Origin: Streptomyces silvae | GTDB lineage: Bacteria > Actinomycetota > Actinomycetes > Streptomycetales > Streptomycetaceae | Assembly (NCBI RefSeq): GCF_016745505.1 | Contig: NZ_JAERUC010000197.1 | Coordinates: forward strand, 1 to 64,000 | Direction of reading: 5' to 3' | Length of the DNA stretch: 64,000 bases | Part shown: in pieces, positions 1-8,550 of the stretch | How positions within the stretch are numbered: position 1 is the stretch's first letter | Layout: each line of letters begins with the position of its first letter | Translations under genes and position numbers: made by a program | Notes under the pieces: generated by a model | What the model was told of the DNA's origin: nothing | The model's input: only the letters and a program-made list of their open reading frames with translations | Database searches by the model: none

Positions 1-662
1 GCAGGATGTACGACCTGCTGGGCTGCATGCCCACCATCCCGGGCGCCATCGGGGCGTTCCGCCGGCAGGCGGTGCTGGAGGCCGGCGGGATGAGCGAGGA
101 CACGCTGGCCGAGGACACCGACATCACCATCGCGCTCCACCGGGCGGGCTGGCGTGTCGTCTACGCCGAGCACGCCCGGGCCTGGACCGAGGCACCCGCC
201 TCGCTGGGGCAGTTGTGGCGTCAGCGCTACCGCTGGAGCTACGGCACCATGCAGGCGCTGTGGAAGCACCGCCGCTCCGTCACCGACCGGGGGCCCTCCG
301 GGCGCTTCGGCCGGGTCGGCATGCCACTGGTCGTCCTCTTCCAGATCGTCACCCCGGTGTTCGCGCCGCTCATCGACGTCTTCACCCTCTACGCGATGAT
401 CTTCGTGGACTTCAAGGCGTCACTGCTCGCCTGGCTGGCGATCCTGGCCGTGCAGCTGCTCTGTGCGGCGTACGCCTTCCGGCTCGACCGGGAGAAGTAC
501 CGGTATCTGCTGATGATGCCTCTCCAGCAGCTCGCCTACCGGCAGTTGATGTACCTCGTGCTGATCCACTCCTGCGTCACGGCGGCGACCGGCGGCCGAC
601 TGCGCTGGCAGAAGCTGAAACGCACCGGTGAGGTGGGCACGCCCCACGTGGGTGCCTCGTAG
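1..662 (+). CDS. Family 2 glycosyltransferase, C-terminal part
   Basis: The gene is cut by the left edge: the frame is open from the first base, so the 218 residues after the first visible Met are only the end of the protein. The visible part has an EDTD acid motif and a QRYRW motif, the acceptor-site signatures of processive GT2 enzymes (cellulose, chitin and hyaluronan synthase type). Several hydrophobic membrane segments follow. In Streptomyces such C-termini often belong to bifunctional polysaccharide deacetylase/glycosyltransferases, but the N-terminus is not visible. The stop codon overlaps the start of the next gene by one base (TAGTG), so the two are probably translated together in synthesis and acylation of a surface polysaccharide. 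The substrate is unknown. Confidence 0.85.
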   Translation, partial: RMYDLLGCMPTIPGAIGAFRRQAVLEAGGMSEDTLAEDTDITIALHRAGWRVVYAEHARAWTEAPASLGQLWRQRYRWSYGTMQALWKHRRSVTDRGPSGRFGRVGMPLVVLFQIVTPVFAPLIDVFTLYAMIFVDFKASLLAWLAILAVQLLCAAYAFRLDREKYRYLLMMPLQQLAYRQLMYLVLIHSCVTAATGGRLRWQKLKRTGEVGTPHVGAS

Positions 663-1735
663 TGGCGGGGACGCACCGCAGGACGGCGGCCGCGCCGTCC
701 CGCGCGGCTGCGGCAGGGACCGGCCGGGACCGTTCCTTCGATGTGCTGCGGGCCGTGGCGCTGGTCCGGGTGGTGACGTACCACACCTTCGAGTGGCCGT
801 GGCTGGGGTACGTCTTCCCTTCCATGGGCGTGATGTTCGCGCTCGCCGGGTCGCTCATGGCCCGCTCGCTGAAGCGGCCCGCGGCGGGGGTGCTCCGCGG
901 CAGGCTGCGGCGGCTGCTGATCCCGGTGTGGCTGTTCGGCCTGGTGCTCGGGGTGGCGATGCTGCTGCACGGCTGGGTGCCGGGGCCGGACGTGCTGCTC
1001 TGGGTGCTGCCGGTCGGTGATCCGCCCGGCAACGCGTGGGGCGAGCAGGCCTGGGCGGTGCTCTGGTATCTGCGCGCGTATCTGTGGTTCGTGCTGGTCT
1101 CGCCGCTGCTGCTGCGTCTCTTCCGGCTCGCCCCGCTGCCCGTGCTCGTCCTCTCGCTGGTGCCCGTCGTGGTGCTGGAGACGGTGAACGGGGTGCCGGA
1201 CGGCCGGGTGGGGAGCGCGCTGAGCGACGCCTCGGTGTTCCTGTTCTGCTGGCTGCTGGGGTTCGCGCACCGCGACGGTGTGCTCGACCGGCTGCGCGCC
1301 CCGGGCACGGTGGGGTTCGCGGTGCCGCTGATGGCCGCCGGCGCCTGGTGGGCCGCGGGGCACCCGGCGGAGGGGTCGTACGACCTGGACGACATCCCGC
1401 TCGCCCAGGCGCTGTGGTCGGCGGGGTTCGTGCTGCTCCTGCTGCGCTTCCGGCCCCGCTTCGACGGACTCGTACGTCACCGGATGGCCGACCGGGCCGT
1501 CACGGTGTTCAACGCCCGTGCGGTGACGGTCTACCTCTGGCACGAGATGGCGCTGATGGCCGCGGTGCCTCTGATCGACCTCATGTGGGAGGTTCCGGCG
1601 CTGGAGCGGCATCTGCCGCTGGACAGTCTCTGGTGGCAGTTCGGTGTCGCCTGGGTGCTGATCGCCGTGGCCGTGGTGTGCTTCGGCTGGGTCGAGGACG
1701 TCGCGGCGAGACGGAAGCCCCGGCTGCTGCCGTGA
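662..1735 (+). CDS. Acyltransferase family 3 membrane protein
   Basis: 357 residues with about ten hydrophobic segments. The protein begins with a basic N-terminus followed by FDVLRAVAL and YHTF; the Arg and His spaced like this are typical of acyltransferase-3 (OafA/NolL type) proteins, which acylate sugars or lipids at the membrane. The GTG start overlaps the stop of the glycosyltransferase, so the two form an operon and this enzyme likely decorates the glycan made by its neighbour. The acyl donor and acceptor cannot be read from the sequence. A strong hairpin follows the stop codon. Confidence 0.85.
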   Translation: MAGTHRRTAAAPSRAAAAGTGRDRSFDVLRAVALVRVVTYHTFEWPWLGYVFPSMGVMFALAGSLMARSLKRPAAGVLRGRLRRLLIPVWLFGLVLGVAMLLHGWVPGPDVLLWVLPVGDPPGNAWGEQAWAVLWYLRAYLWFVLVSPLLLRLFRLAPLPVLVLSLVPVVVLETVNGVPDGRVGSALSDASVFLFCWLLGFAHRDGVLDRLRAPGTVGFAVPLMAAGAWWAAGHPAEGSYDLDDIPLAQALWSAGFVLLLLRFRPRFDGLVRHRMADRAVTVFNARAVTVYLWHEMALMAAVPLIDLMWEVPALERHLPLDSLWWQFGVAWVLIAVAVVCFGWVEDVAARRKPRLLP

Positions 1736-1740
1736 AGGCC

Positions 1741-1776
1741 CGGGGGTGTGCGGCGTCGACGTCCGTACACCCCCGC
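1741..1776. terminator. Bidirectional hairpin between convergent genes
   Basis: CGGGGGTGT at 1741-1749 pairs with ACACCCCCG at 1768-1776, a 9-bp perfect stem. It lies between the acyltransferase stop (1735) and the convergent exporter stop (1792). There is no T-run, as is usual in Streptomyces. Confidence 0.7.
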
Positions 1777-1780
1777 CGAA

Positions 1781-1795
1781 CTGACGTTTCGTCAG
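1781..1795. terminator. Small second hairpin at the exporter stop codon
   Basis: CTGACG-TTT-CGTCAG is a 6-bp perfect stem with a 3-base loop, and it overlaps the stop codon of the minus-strand exporter gene. It may help terminate transcription or stabilise the 3' end. Confidence 0.4.
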
Positions 1796-4260
1796 TCCTC
1801 GTGGCCCAGCTGGAGGTCGCGTTCGGTGCGACCGCCTCCGGGGAGCTGGAGCACGGTGGCGACCGGCGGATAGCCGGCGGCGATCACGGTGTACTCGCCG
1901 GTCGACAGGTCCACGAACCGGAAGGCCCCGTCGGAGCCGGTGGTGAGGGTGTCGACCACGTTGCCCGCCGCGTCCAGCAGCGTGACCCTGGCGTCCTCGA
2001 CGGCCCGCCCGCCGGGGGCGCGTACGACGCCGCGCAGCACGGCACCGCCCGCCAGCTCGATGTCCTGCCGGGTCTCCCGGGCGGCCTGCACGCTGACCGG
2101 GAGGGCGGCGGGGCGGAAGGCGGGGGCGCTGGCCGCGAGGGTGTATTCACCGGCGACCAGTTCGCTGATGACGTAGGCGCCTTCGCGTCCCGTGCGGGTG
2201 GTCGCGACGACCTCGCCCCGTACGTCGGTGAGCGTGACCGCCGCGTCGCGGACGGGGGCGCCGTCGGGTGTGAGGACCGCTCCGGCGAGCCGCCCCGCCC
2301 CGCCGAGGACCACGTCCAGGTCCACCGGCCGGTCGCTGACGGTGACGCTGACGGCCTGCGGCTGGTGTCCGCCCGCCGCGGCGATCAGCACATAGGCACC
2401 GGCCGCGGGGGCGCTCAGCGCGTACTGTCCGTCGTCGCCGCTCGCGCCCCGTCCGACCTGCCGTCCCTGGCCGTCGATGAGGGTGAGCGCGGCCCGCCCC
2501 ACGGTCGTGCCGTCGGGGTGCTGGACACGTCCGCACACCGGGAGCCCGGGGAGCGGGCCGGGCTGCGGGGGGCCGGGGTCGGTGCGGGCGGCGGGGATCG
2601 TGGAGTGCGCCGCGGCCGGGTCGGGGGCCGTCTGCGGGGTGTGATGGGACACCAGCGGTTTCTCCTTGAGGAAGAAGGCGAGGAAGAGGCCGAGCAGAAG
2701 CACCGGCACCAGGTAGAGGAAGATCCGCGGCATCGCGTCGGCGTACGCCTGGATGTAGGCGTCGCGCAGCGCGGGCTCCATCGTGTGGACCAGCTGCGGG
2801 GTGATCGACTCGGCGTCGGGCAGGTCGGCGCCGGAGGGCAGCCGCACCCCGAGCGCGTCCGCGAGCCGTCCCGCGAAGAGGGTGCCGAAGATCGCGGCGC
2901 CGACGCTGCCGCCGATCTGCCGGAAGTAGTTGTGGGCGCTGGTGGCGGTGCCGAGGTCGGAGGGGCGTACGGAGTTCTGCACGGCCAGCACCAGGACGGA
3001 CATGACGAGGCCGATGCCGATGCCGAGGACGGCCTGCCAGATGCCGTACTCCAGCGGCGAGGTGTCCGTGTCGAGGAGGGAGAGCAGCCACATGCCGACG
3101 GTCGACACGGCTCCGCCGATCAGCGGGTAGACGCGGTAGCGGCCGGTGCGGGAGACCAGCTGCCCGGAGATGACGGAGGCGATGACGATGCCGCCCATCA
3201 TCGGGAGCATCAGGAGCCCCGACTCGGTGGCGGACACGCCCTCGACCATCTGGAGGTAGGTCGGCAGATAGCTGGCGGCCCCGAAGAGCGCGACGCCGAC
3301 GACCGCGCCGACCAGGGAGGTGACGTTGAAGACCGAGTCGCGGAACAGCCGCAGCGGGATGACGGGTTCGGCGGCGCGGTGCTCGACGACGAGGAAGAGC
3401 AGGGTCGTTCCGGCGGCCCCGGCGGCGAGCCCCAGGATGGTCCGCGAGCCCCAGGCGTACTCGGTGCCGCCCCAGCTGGTGAGCAGCACCAGGCAGGTCG
3501 AGGCGGCGGCCAGCAGCAGGGCACCCAGCACGTCGAGTCGGGGGCGGACGGTCGGCTTGGGCAGCTTCAGTACGAGCGCGATGACGGCGAGGGTGACGAG
3601 GCCGAACGGCACGTTGATGTAGAAGCACCAGCGCCAGGAGGCGTGGTCGGTGAAGAAGCCGCCGAGGAGGGGGCCGGCCACGGAGGCGAGGCCGAAGACC
3701 GCCCCGATGAGGCCCATGTAGCGGCCCCGCTCCCTGGACGGGACGATGTCGGCGATGATCGCCTGGACGCCGATCATGAGTCCGCCGCCGCCGATGCCCT
3801 GGACGGCGCGGAAGGCGATGAGTTCGTCCATGGTGCGCGACCAGCCCGCCAGGGCGGAGCCGATCACGAAGACGACGATCGCGAACTGGAAGACGCCCTT
3901 ACGGCCGAAGAGGTCGCCGAGCTTCCCGTAGATCGGCAGGCCGATCGTGGAGGCGAGGAGATAGGCGGTGACCGCCCAGGACATCTTGTCCAGGCCGTGC
4001 AGCTCGCCGACGATCTTCGGCAGTGCGGTGGCGACGATCATCTGGTCGAGCGCCGCGAGCAGCAGGGTGAGCATCAGCCCGAGGAAGACCAGCCGGATCC
4101 GGCGGGGGCTGATCTCGTCCGGAGGGGCGGGCGGCCCGGCGGCGGACGGTGGAGGGGGCGGCTCGGACTTCACCGCGACACCGGGCTCCACCCAGGTCCC
4201 GGGCACCCCGTACTCCGTGCCTCCCGGCTCGTCCTCCACCAGAGTGATCCCACCCACCAC
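1792..4260 (-). CDS. DHA2-family MFS exporter with three C-terminal Ig-like domains
   Basis: 822 residues from a GTG start with GGGGAG six bases upstream. Residues 1-50 are an acidic, proline-rich tail. Residues about 50-550 are a 14-helix drug:H+ antiporter-2 (DHA2/EmrB-QacA) module with the motifs [11 protein letters not shown] and [11 protein letters not shown]. After the last helix ([17 protein letters not shown]) and a proline-rich linker come three tandem repeats of about 80 residues. Each has the pattern G-x-V-x-x-P-D/G-G-x-x-V, a central D-G-x-Y/F and a Tyr/Val-rich end, as in carboxypeptidase-regulatory (CarboxypepD_reg) domains. Those domains are normally extracytoplasmic, whereas the C-terminus of a 14-helix MFS protein is expected inside, which is odd. 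The substrate is unknown. Confidence 0.88.
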   Translation of the reverse strand: MVGGITLVEDEPGGTEYGVPGTWVEPGVAVKSEPPPPPSAAGPPAPPDEISPRRIRLVFLGLMLTLLLAALDQMIVATALPKIVGELHGLDKMSWAVTAYLLASTIGLPIYGKLGDLFGRKGVFQFAIVVFVIGSALAGWSRTMDELIAFRAVQGIGGGGLMIGVQAIIADIVPSRERGRYMGLIGAVFGLASVAGPLLGGFFTDHASWRWCFYINVPFGLVTLAVIALVLKLPKPTVRPRLDVLGALLLAAASTCLVLLTSWGGTEYAWGSRTILGLAAGAAGTTLLFLVVEHRAAEPVIPLRLFRDSVFNVTSLVGAVVGVALFGAASYLPTYLQMVEGVSATESGLLMLPMMGGIVIASVISGQLVSRTGRYRVYPLIGGAVSTVGMWLLSLLDTDTSPLEYGIWQAVLGIGIGLVMSVLVLAVQNSVRPSDLGTATSAHNYFRQIGGSVGAAIFGTLFAGRLADALGVRLPSGADLPDAESITPQLVHTMEPALRDAYIQAYADAMPRIFLYLVPVLLLGLFLAFFLKEKPLVSHHTPQTAPDPAAAHSTIPAARTDPGPPQPGPLPGLPVCGRVQHPDGTTVGRAALTLIDGQGRQVGRGASGDDGQYALSAPAAGAYVLIAAAGGHQPQAVSVTVSDRPVDLDVVLGGAGRLAGAVLTPDGAPVRDAAVTLTDVRGEVVATTRTGREGAYVISELVAGEYTLAASAPAFRPAALPVSVQAARETRQDIELAGGAVLRGVVRAPGGRAVEDARVTLLDAAGNVVDTLTTGSDGAFRFVDLSTGEYTVIAAGYPPVATVLQLPGGGRTERDLQLGHED

Positions 4261-4460
4261 GTGACGCTCCCCTCGTCGCAGCTGCGCCGCCCATTTCTCG
4301 CATCAGGCGGCAAGGCGGGGCAAACGCGACCGGGCGCACGAAGGGCGCACTCAGAGGGCTTATGCGCCGGTGGGAGGCGTTACGGCGCACAACCGGCCAC
4401 CCCGGAAAACCACTCGTTCCGGTGAGGCCGGCCGTGACGCCAACAGCTGGTGGAGCGGGG

Positions 4461-4904
4461 TTACTTCTCGACCTCGGTGGCGAGGTTCTGCAGCAGTTCG
4501 TCGTAGATCCGGCCGAGCCCCTTGGGCGCGAACGTCCTCTCGAAGAATCCGCCGATGCCGCCGGCGCCGTCCCACACGGTGGTGACGACGGCCTTGGACC
4601 TGCCCTCACCGGCCGGGGTGACGGTCCAGGTGGTGACCATCGAGGAGTTCCGGTCCTTCTCGATCAGCTGGCCGTCGGTGGGCTCGGTGACCTCCAGCAG
4701 GCAGTCGCGGACCCGCTTGCTCGTCGCCTGGAGCTTCCAGTGGACGAGGGTGCCTTCGCCGTCTCCGCCCTCGCGTACCTCGTACTCGCTGAAGTGCCCG
4801 GTCAGCACCTTGCCCCGGACCTCCTTGTAGTCGGCCAGCGCATCGAACACCGTCTCTGCGTCCGCCGCGATGATCCGCTCTGTCGTGGCCTCGACCTGCG
4901 CCAT
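4461..4904 (-). CDS. SRPBCC (START/Bet v1-like) small-molecule binding protein
   Basis: 147 residues from the ATG at 4904, chosen because GGAGGAG lies about five bases upstream; an in-frame start at 4952 would only add an unconserved tail. The sequence MAQVEATTERIIAADAETVFDALADYKEVRG is typical of the polyketide cyclase/dehydrase (SRPBCC) fold, which binds hydrophobic ligands in a deep cavity. The gene is divergent from the radical-SAM gene. The ligand is unknown; it may be a lipid carrier or stress protein. Confidence 0.85.
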   Translation of the reverse strand: MAQVEATTERIIAADAETVFDALADYKEVRGKVLTGHFSEYEVREGGDGEGTLVHWKLQATSKRVRDCLLEVTEPTDGQLIEKDRNSSMVTTWTVTPAGEGRSKAVVTTVWDGAGGIGGFFERTFAPKGLGRIYDELLQNLATEVEK

Positions 4905-5006
4905 GCCTGCTCCTCCACCACTCGGTTGTACGGGGTGCTGTGAGCCAACCACCTCGGGTACGGCCCTTCAAAATCGGGGCCCGCGGTCCGCCGCGCACGA
5001 TCAAGG

Positions 5007-5024
5007 GAACACATGTTCTATTCT
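5007..5024 (+). promoter_or_regulatory. LexA (SOS) box abutting a -10 element
   Basis: GAACACATGTTC at 5007-5018 is a perfect GAAC-N4-GTTC palindrome, the LexA operator form of Gram-positive bacteria. It is followed at once by TATTCT (5019-5024), a good -10 hexamer. The ribosome site AAGGAGG (5039-5045) and the ATG at 5052 follow. LexA bound here would block the promoter, so the radical-SAM gene is likely induced by DNA damage. Confidence 0.75.
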
Positions 5025-5051
5025 CTGCGGAGTGCTACCAAGGAGGCGTTC

Positions 5052-6095
5052 ATGCGCTGGGACAATCTGGCAGAGAACACCACAAAGGCGGGTAACGGTG
5101 CGCTCTTCGCCGCGGACGCGGTGACGACGCGCACCTTCGACACCCCGGAATTCCGGGGCATCACCTTCCATGAGATCCGGGCCCGCTCGATCGTGAACCG
5201 GGTGCCCGGGGCCTCCCGCATGCCGTTCGAATGGACCGTGAACCCGTACCGCGGCTGCACCCACGCCTGTGTGTACTGCTTCGCCCGCAAGACCCACAGC
5301 TATCTGGACCTGGACACCGGCCTCGGTTTCGACTCCCAGATCGTCGTGAAGGTCAACGCCGCCGAGCTGCTGGGCCGCCATCTGGCCTCGCGCCAGTGGC
5401 ACGGCCAGCACATCGCGATGGGCACGAACGTCGACTGCTACCAGCGGGCGGAAGGCCGCTACCGTCTGATGCCCGGCATCATCGCGGCCCTGCGCGACCA
5501 CGCGAACCCGTTCTCCATCCTCACGAAGGGCACGCTGATCCTGCGCGATCTCGACCTGCTGCGGCAGGCCGCCGAGGTCACCGAGGTCGGTGTCTCCGTC
5601 TCGGTCGGCTTCACCGACCCCGAGCTGTGGCGCACGGTCGAGCCGGGCACCCCCTCTCCCGAGCGCCGCCTCGACGTGGTCCGCGCCATGACGGACAACG
5701 GGATCGGCTGCGGTGTGCTGATGGCCCCGGTCATCCCCTTCCTCGGCGACCACCCCGACCAGCTGCGCGCCACGGTCCGCGCCATCGCCGCCGCCGGGGC
5801 GACCTCGGTGACCCCGCTCGTCCTGCACCTGAGGCCCGGCGCCCGCGAGTGGTTCATGCAGTGGGTCGCGCAGCACCATCCGCACCTGGTGCGCCGGTAC
5901 GAGCGGATGTACGCGGACGGGGCGTACGCACCGACCTGGTACCAGCGCTCCATCACCCGCCGGGTCCACGAGCTGGCGGCCGAGTTCGGCATCGGCCCGG
6001 CCGACCGGGGCGGCGCCCGCCGCATCGACCGCGGGACCGAGCCGGCCCCGGCGGACGGCCACGCGCCCGGCCCCACCCAGCTGACCCTGCTCTGA
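5052..6095 (+). CDS. Rv2578c-family radical SAM protein
   Basis: 347 residues. The ATG at 5052 is preferred over an in-frame ATG at 5013 because it has AAGGAGG at ideal spacing and because 5013 lies inside the LexA-type operator. The cluster motif C-T-H-A-C-V-Y-C (Cys69, Cys73, Cys76; CX3CX2C) should bind a [4Fe-4S] cluster that cleaves SAM. The protein resembles the Rv2578c/SplB-like group, related to spore-photoproduct-lyase-type enzymes. Its reaction is not established. The SOS box upstream points to a role in DNA damage, for example repair of a lesion, but that is inference. Confidence 0.88.
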   Translation: MRWDNLAENTTKAGNGALFAADAVTTRTFDTPEFRGITFHEIRARSIVNRVPGASRMPFEWTVNPYRGCTHACVYCFARKTHSYLDLDTGLGFDSQIVVKVNAAELLGRHLASRQWHGQHIAMGTNVDCYQRAEGRYRLMPGIIAALRDHANPFSILTKGTLILRDLDLLRQAAEVTEVGVSVSVGFTDPELWRTVEPGTPSPERRLDVVRAMTDNGIGCGVLMAPVIPFLGDHPDQLRATVRAIAAAGATSVTPLVLHLRPGAREWFMQWVAQHHPHLVRRYERMYADGAYAPTWYQRSITRRVHELAAEFGIGPADRGGARRIDRGTEPAPADGHAPGPTQLTLL

Positions 6096-6220
6096 CCGCA
6101 CCGGTCTCCCTGCCCGAACGGGTCAACTCTCGGCGCCGGGTGTCCTGCCCTGCCCCGATCCGGGAAGCATGCGGCGGGGCTGTGCCACCCACAGCCGCGT
6201 TCCCCGACCCGGGAGGCCCT

Positions 6221-7822
6221 ATGACGAAACGTGCAGGAATTCTGGTCGCCGTCGGCGCCACGGTCGCCGGACTGGTGACCGCCGCGCCGTCCACCGCGTC
6301 CACCCCGTCCGCCCCGTCCGCCGGGGCGGGTCCGGCCGCCCAGGCCGCCGCAGCGCCGCTCAAGTGGACCGGCTGCGGGACGAAGTCGTATCCGGCCCTG
6401 CAGTGCTCGACCGTCCGCGCGCCGCTCGACCATGACAACCCGTCGGGTCAGCAGGTCACCCTCGCCCTGTCCCGGATCCCGCACACGGCGAAGACCTCGC
6501 AGGGCCCCCTGCTGGTCAACCCCGGCGGCCCCGGCGGCAGCGGGCTCTCCATGGCGGGCTTCGTGGCCGCCTCGCTGCCCGCGAAACTCGCCGCGCAGTA
6601 CGACGTGATCGGCTTCGACCCGCGCGGGGTCGGGAAGAGCACCCCTGCCCTGGACTGCGTACCGAAGTACTTCGAGCCCGTACGCCCCGACACCGTGCCG
6701 GACTCCTACGAGGCGGATAGGACCGCGCGGAACCGGGCCGCCTCCTTCGCCACCGCCTGCGGCGAGAAGCACGGTGACCTGCTGCCGTACATGGACACCG
6801 TCAGCGCCGCGAAGGACCTCGACGTCATCCGCCGGGCCCTCGCCGCCCCGCAGATCAACTACTTCGGTTACTCCTACGGCACCTACCTGGGCGCGGTCTA
6901 CGCCAAGCTGTTCCCCGAGCGCGTGCGCCGCCTGGTGCTGGACTCGGTCGTCGACCCGGACGGCGTCTGGTACGAGGACAACCTCGGCCAGGACCACGCG
7001 TTCGACGCCCGCCACAAGGCCTTCGCCGCGTGGGTCGCGAAGAACGACGCCACGTACAAGCTGGGCAAGGACCCGGCCGGCGTCGAGGCCGCGTGGTACC
7101 GGATGCGCGACGCGGTGAAGGAGCACCCCGCGGCGGGCAAGGTCGGTCCGGCCGAGCTGGAGGACACCTTCCTGCCGGGCGGTTACTACGACGGCTACTG
7201 GCCGCGTCTGGCCGAGACGTTCGCGGCGTACGTGAACGACGGCGACCAGGAGGCCCTCGCGACCGCGTACGAGGACTTCGCCGCCGTCGACAGCAGCGGC
7301 GACAACGGGTATTCCGTCTACGCCGCCGTGCAGTGCCGCGACGCGGGCTGGCCGCGGACCTGGAGCACCTGGCGCAACGACACCTGGCAGGCGCACCGCA
7401 AGTCGCCCTTCATGGCGTGGAACAACACCTGGTACAACGCCCCGTGCGCCACCTGGCCGGTGGAGCCGCTGGAGCCCGTGCGGGTCGACAACGACGCCAT
7501 CCCGCCCGCGCTGATCTTCCAGGCCACCGACGACGCGGCCACGCCCTACGAGGGCGGTGTGACCATGAGCCGCGGGCTCAAGGGCTCGGGCCTCGTGGTC
7601 GAGCAGGGCGGCGGCAACCACGGCATCACCCTGAGCGGCAACGACTGCCTGGACGCCCACCTGGTGGACTACCTCACCGACGGCACCCTCCCGAAGCGCG
7701 GCGGCAGCGGCGCGGACGCGGTCTGCGACGCCCTGCCGGAACCGAAACCCGCACCCGCCACGAAGGCGGGCGCGAACATGAAGGGCAGGACACTGCACGG
7801 CCTGCTCGGCTTCCGCGGCTGA
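6221..7822 (+). CDS. Secreted alpha/beta hydrolase, tripeptidyl-aminopeptidase (TAP) type
   Basis: 533 residues from the ATG at 6221, with GGGAGG just upstream. An N-terminal signal peptide (MTKRAGILVAVGATVAGLVTAAP) precedes an Ala/Pro/Ser-rich stretch. NPGGPGGSG forms the oxyanion hole and GYSYGTYLG carries the nucleophile Ser218. The C-terminal TAP-like lid domain contains LIFQATDDAATP (likely catalytic Asp) and NHGI (catalytic His). The family removes N-terminal tripeptides from proteins outside the cell, and the closest relatives are the Tap/SlpD/SlpE mycelium-associated peptidases. The substrate specificity is inferred from the family only. Confidence 0.9.
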   Translation: MTKRAGILVAVGATVAGLVTAAPSTASTPSAPSAGAGPAAQAAAAPLKWTGCGTKSYPALQCSTVRAPLDHDNPSGQQVTLALSRIPHTAKTSQGPLLVNPGGPGGSGLSMAGFVAASLPAKLAAQYDVIGFDPRGVGKSTPALDCVPKYFEPVRPDTVPDSYEADRTARNRAASFATACGEKHGDLLPYMDTVSAAKDLDVIRRALAAPQINYFGYSYGTYLGAVYAKLFPERVRRLVLDSVVDPDGVWYEDNLGQDHAFDARHKAFAAWVAKNDATYKLGKDPAGVEAAWYRMRDAVKEHPAAGKVGPAELEDTFLPGGYYDGYWPRLAETFAAYVNDGDQEALATAYEDFAAVDSSGDNGYSVYAAVQCRDAGWPRTWSTWRNDTWQAHRKSPFMAWNNTWYNAPCATWPVEPLEPVRVDNDAIPPALIFQATDDAATPYEGGVTMSRGLKGSGLVVEQGGGNHGITLSGNDCLDAHLVDYLTDGTLPKRGGSGADAVCDALPEPKPAPATKAGANMKGRTLHGLLGFRG

Positions 7823-7857
7823 TCTCCGGCCCATCTCCGGCTGAGAAATGCCGGGCC

Positions 7858-7931
7858 CGCACGCCGGGGGCGTACGCCAGGATGGACCGCGTGACCCCAC
7901 GCCCCACCCCCGCGTACGCCCCCGGCGTGCG
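7858..7931. repeat. 20-bp perfect inverted repeat flanking a start codon
   Basis: The arm at 7858-7877 is the exact reverse complement of the arm at 7912-7931; each contains GGGGGCGTACGC or its complement, and the spacer is 34 bp. The two candidate starts of the downstream GNAT gene (ATG 7882, GTG 7891) sit in the spacer and the second arm encodes its first residues. It could be a terminator for the upstream peptidase gene, an operator, or an RNA hairpin hiding the start codon. Confidence 0.8.
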
Positions 7932-8469
7932 CATACGCGCGATGACCCTCGACGACTGCGCCGCCGTCGGGGAGATCCGGGTGCGCGGCTGGCAGCGCGC
8001 GTACGCCGGGATGATCCCACAGGCGTATCTGGACGCGATGGACACCGGCCGTGACGCCGAGCGCCGGCGCGCGTACCTCACGGCGGAGGGCGGCCCGGTG
8101 AACCTGGTGGCCGAGACCCCGGACACCACGCTGACCGGCTGGGCCTGTTACGGCCCCTGCCGCGACGGAAGCGCCCGGCCGGGGAGCGCGGAGCTGTACG
8201 CGCTCTACGCGCACCCCGACCACCTCGGCACGGGCACCGGACGCGCACTGCTGACCGAGGTGACCGCGCGGGCGCGGGCTGACGGATTCGCCGGGATGGC
8301 GCTCTGGGTGCTGAAGGAGAACACGCGGGCCCGGCGCTTCTACGAGCGGGCCGGCTTCCGGCCGGACGGGCCGGAGGAGACCTTCGAGGCCGGCGGCGCC
8401 ATGATCCCCGAACTCCGGTACGTACGCCCGCTCACCCCGCCGGCGATGTCGCCTGACATCCAGCCGTGA
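7882..8469 (+). CDS. GNAT-family N-acetyltransferase
   Basis: 195 residues from ATG 7882, or 192 from GTG 7891; neither has a strong ribosome site. The acetyl-CoA binding motif A is recognisable around LYALYAHPDHLGTGTGRALL (residues about 110-130, with the Q/R-x-x-G-x-G/A-like turn). It is followed by ALWVLKENTRARRFYERAGF, the motif-B helix typical of GNAT enzymes. Such enzymes acetylate small molecules or protein amino groups. The substrate is unknown. The start region lies inside the long inverted repeat at 7858-7931. Confidence 0.88.
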   Translation: MDRVTPRPTPAYAPGVRIRAMTLDDCAAVGEIRVRGWQRAYAGMIPQAYLDAMDTGRDAERRRAYLTAEGGPVNLVAETPDTTLTGWACYGPCRDGSARPGSAELYALYAHPDHLGTGTGRALLTEVTARARADGFAGMALWVLKENTRARRFYERAGFRPDGPEETFEAGGAMIPELRYVRPLTPPAMSPDIQP

Positions 8470-8476
8470 CGCACCG

Positions 8477-8505
8477 TTGACAGTCCGTCGCCCACAGCGA
8501 ACCAT
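8477..8505 (+). promoter_or_regulatory. Putative promoter of the ISP-like restriction gene
   Basis: TTGACA at 8477-8482 is a perfect -35 element. It is followed after 17 bp by AACCAT (8500-8505), a weak -10 with the conserved A and final T. The gene start at 8551 follows, with a GGGGGG ribosome site. Confidence 0.45.
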
Positions 8506-8550
8506 GCGTAGCGGGGGATCACCGCAGCTGACTCGACCCGTGGGGGGCAC

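Noticed and set aside
1036-4425. 1129-residue open frame on the plus strand
   Set aside because: It lies antisense to the DHA2 exporter and runs out of the acyltransferase gene in another frame; its composition is Arg/Gly/Glu-rich shadow sequence with no domain.
5459-8020. 853-residue open frame on the minus strand
   Set aside because: Antisense to the radical SAM and TAP peptidase genes, which both have motifs, ribosome sites and signal sequences; the minus-strand product has none.
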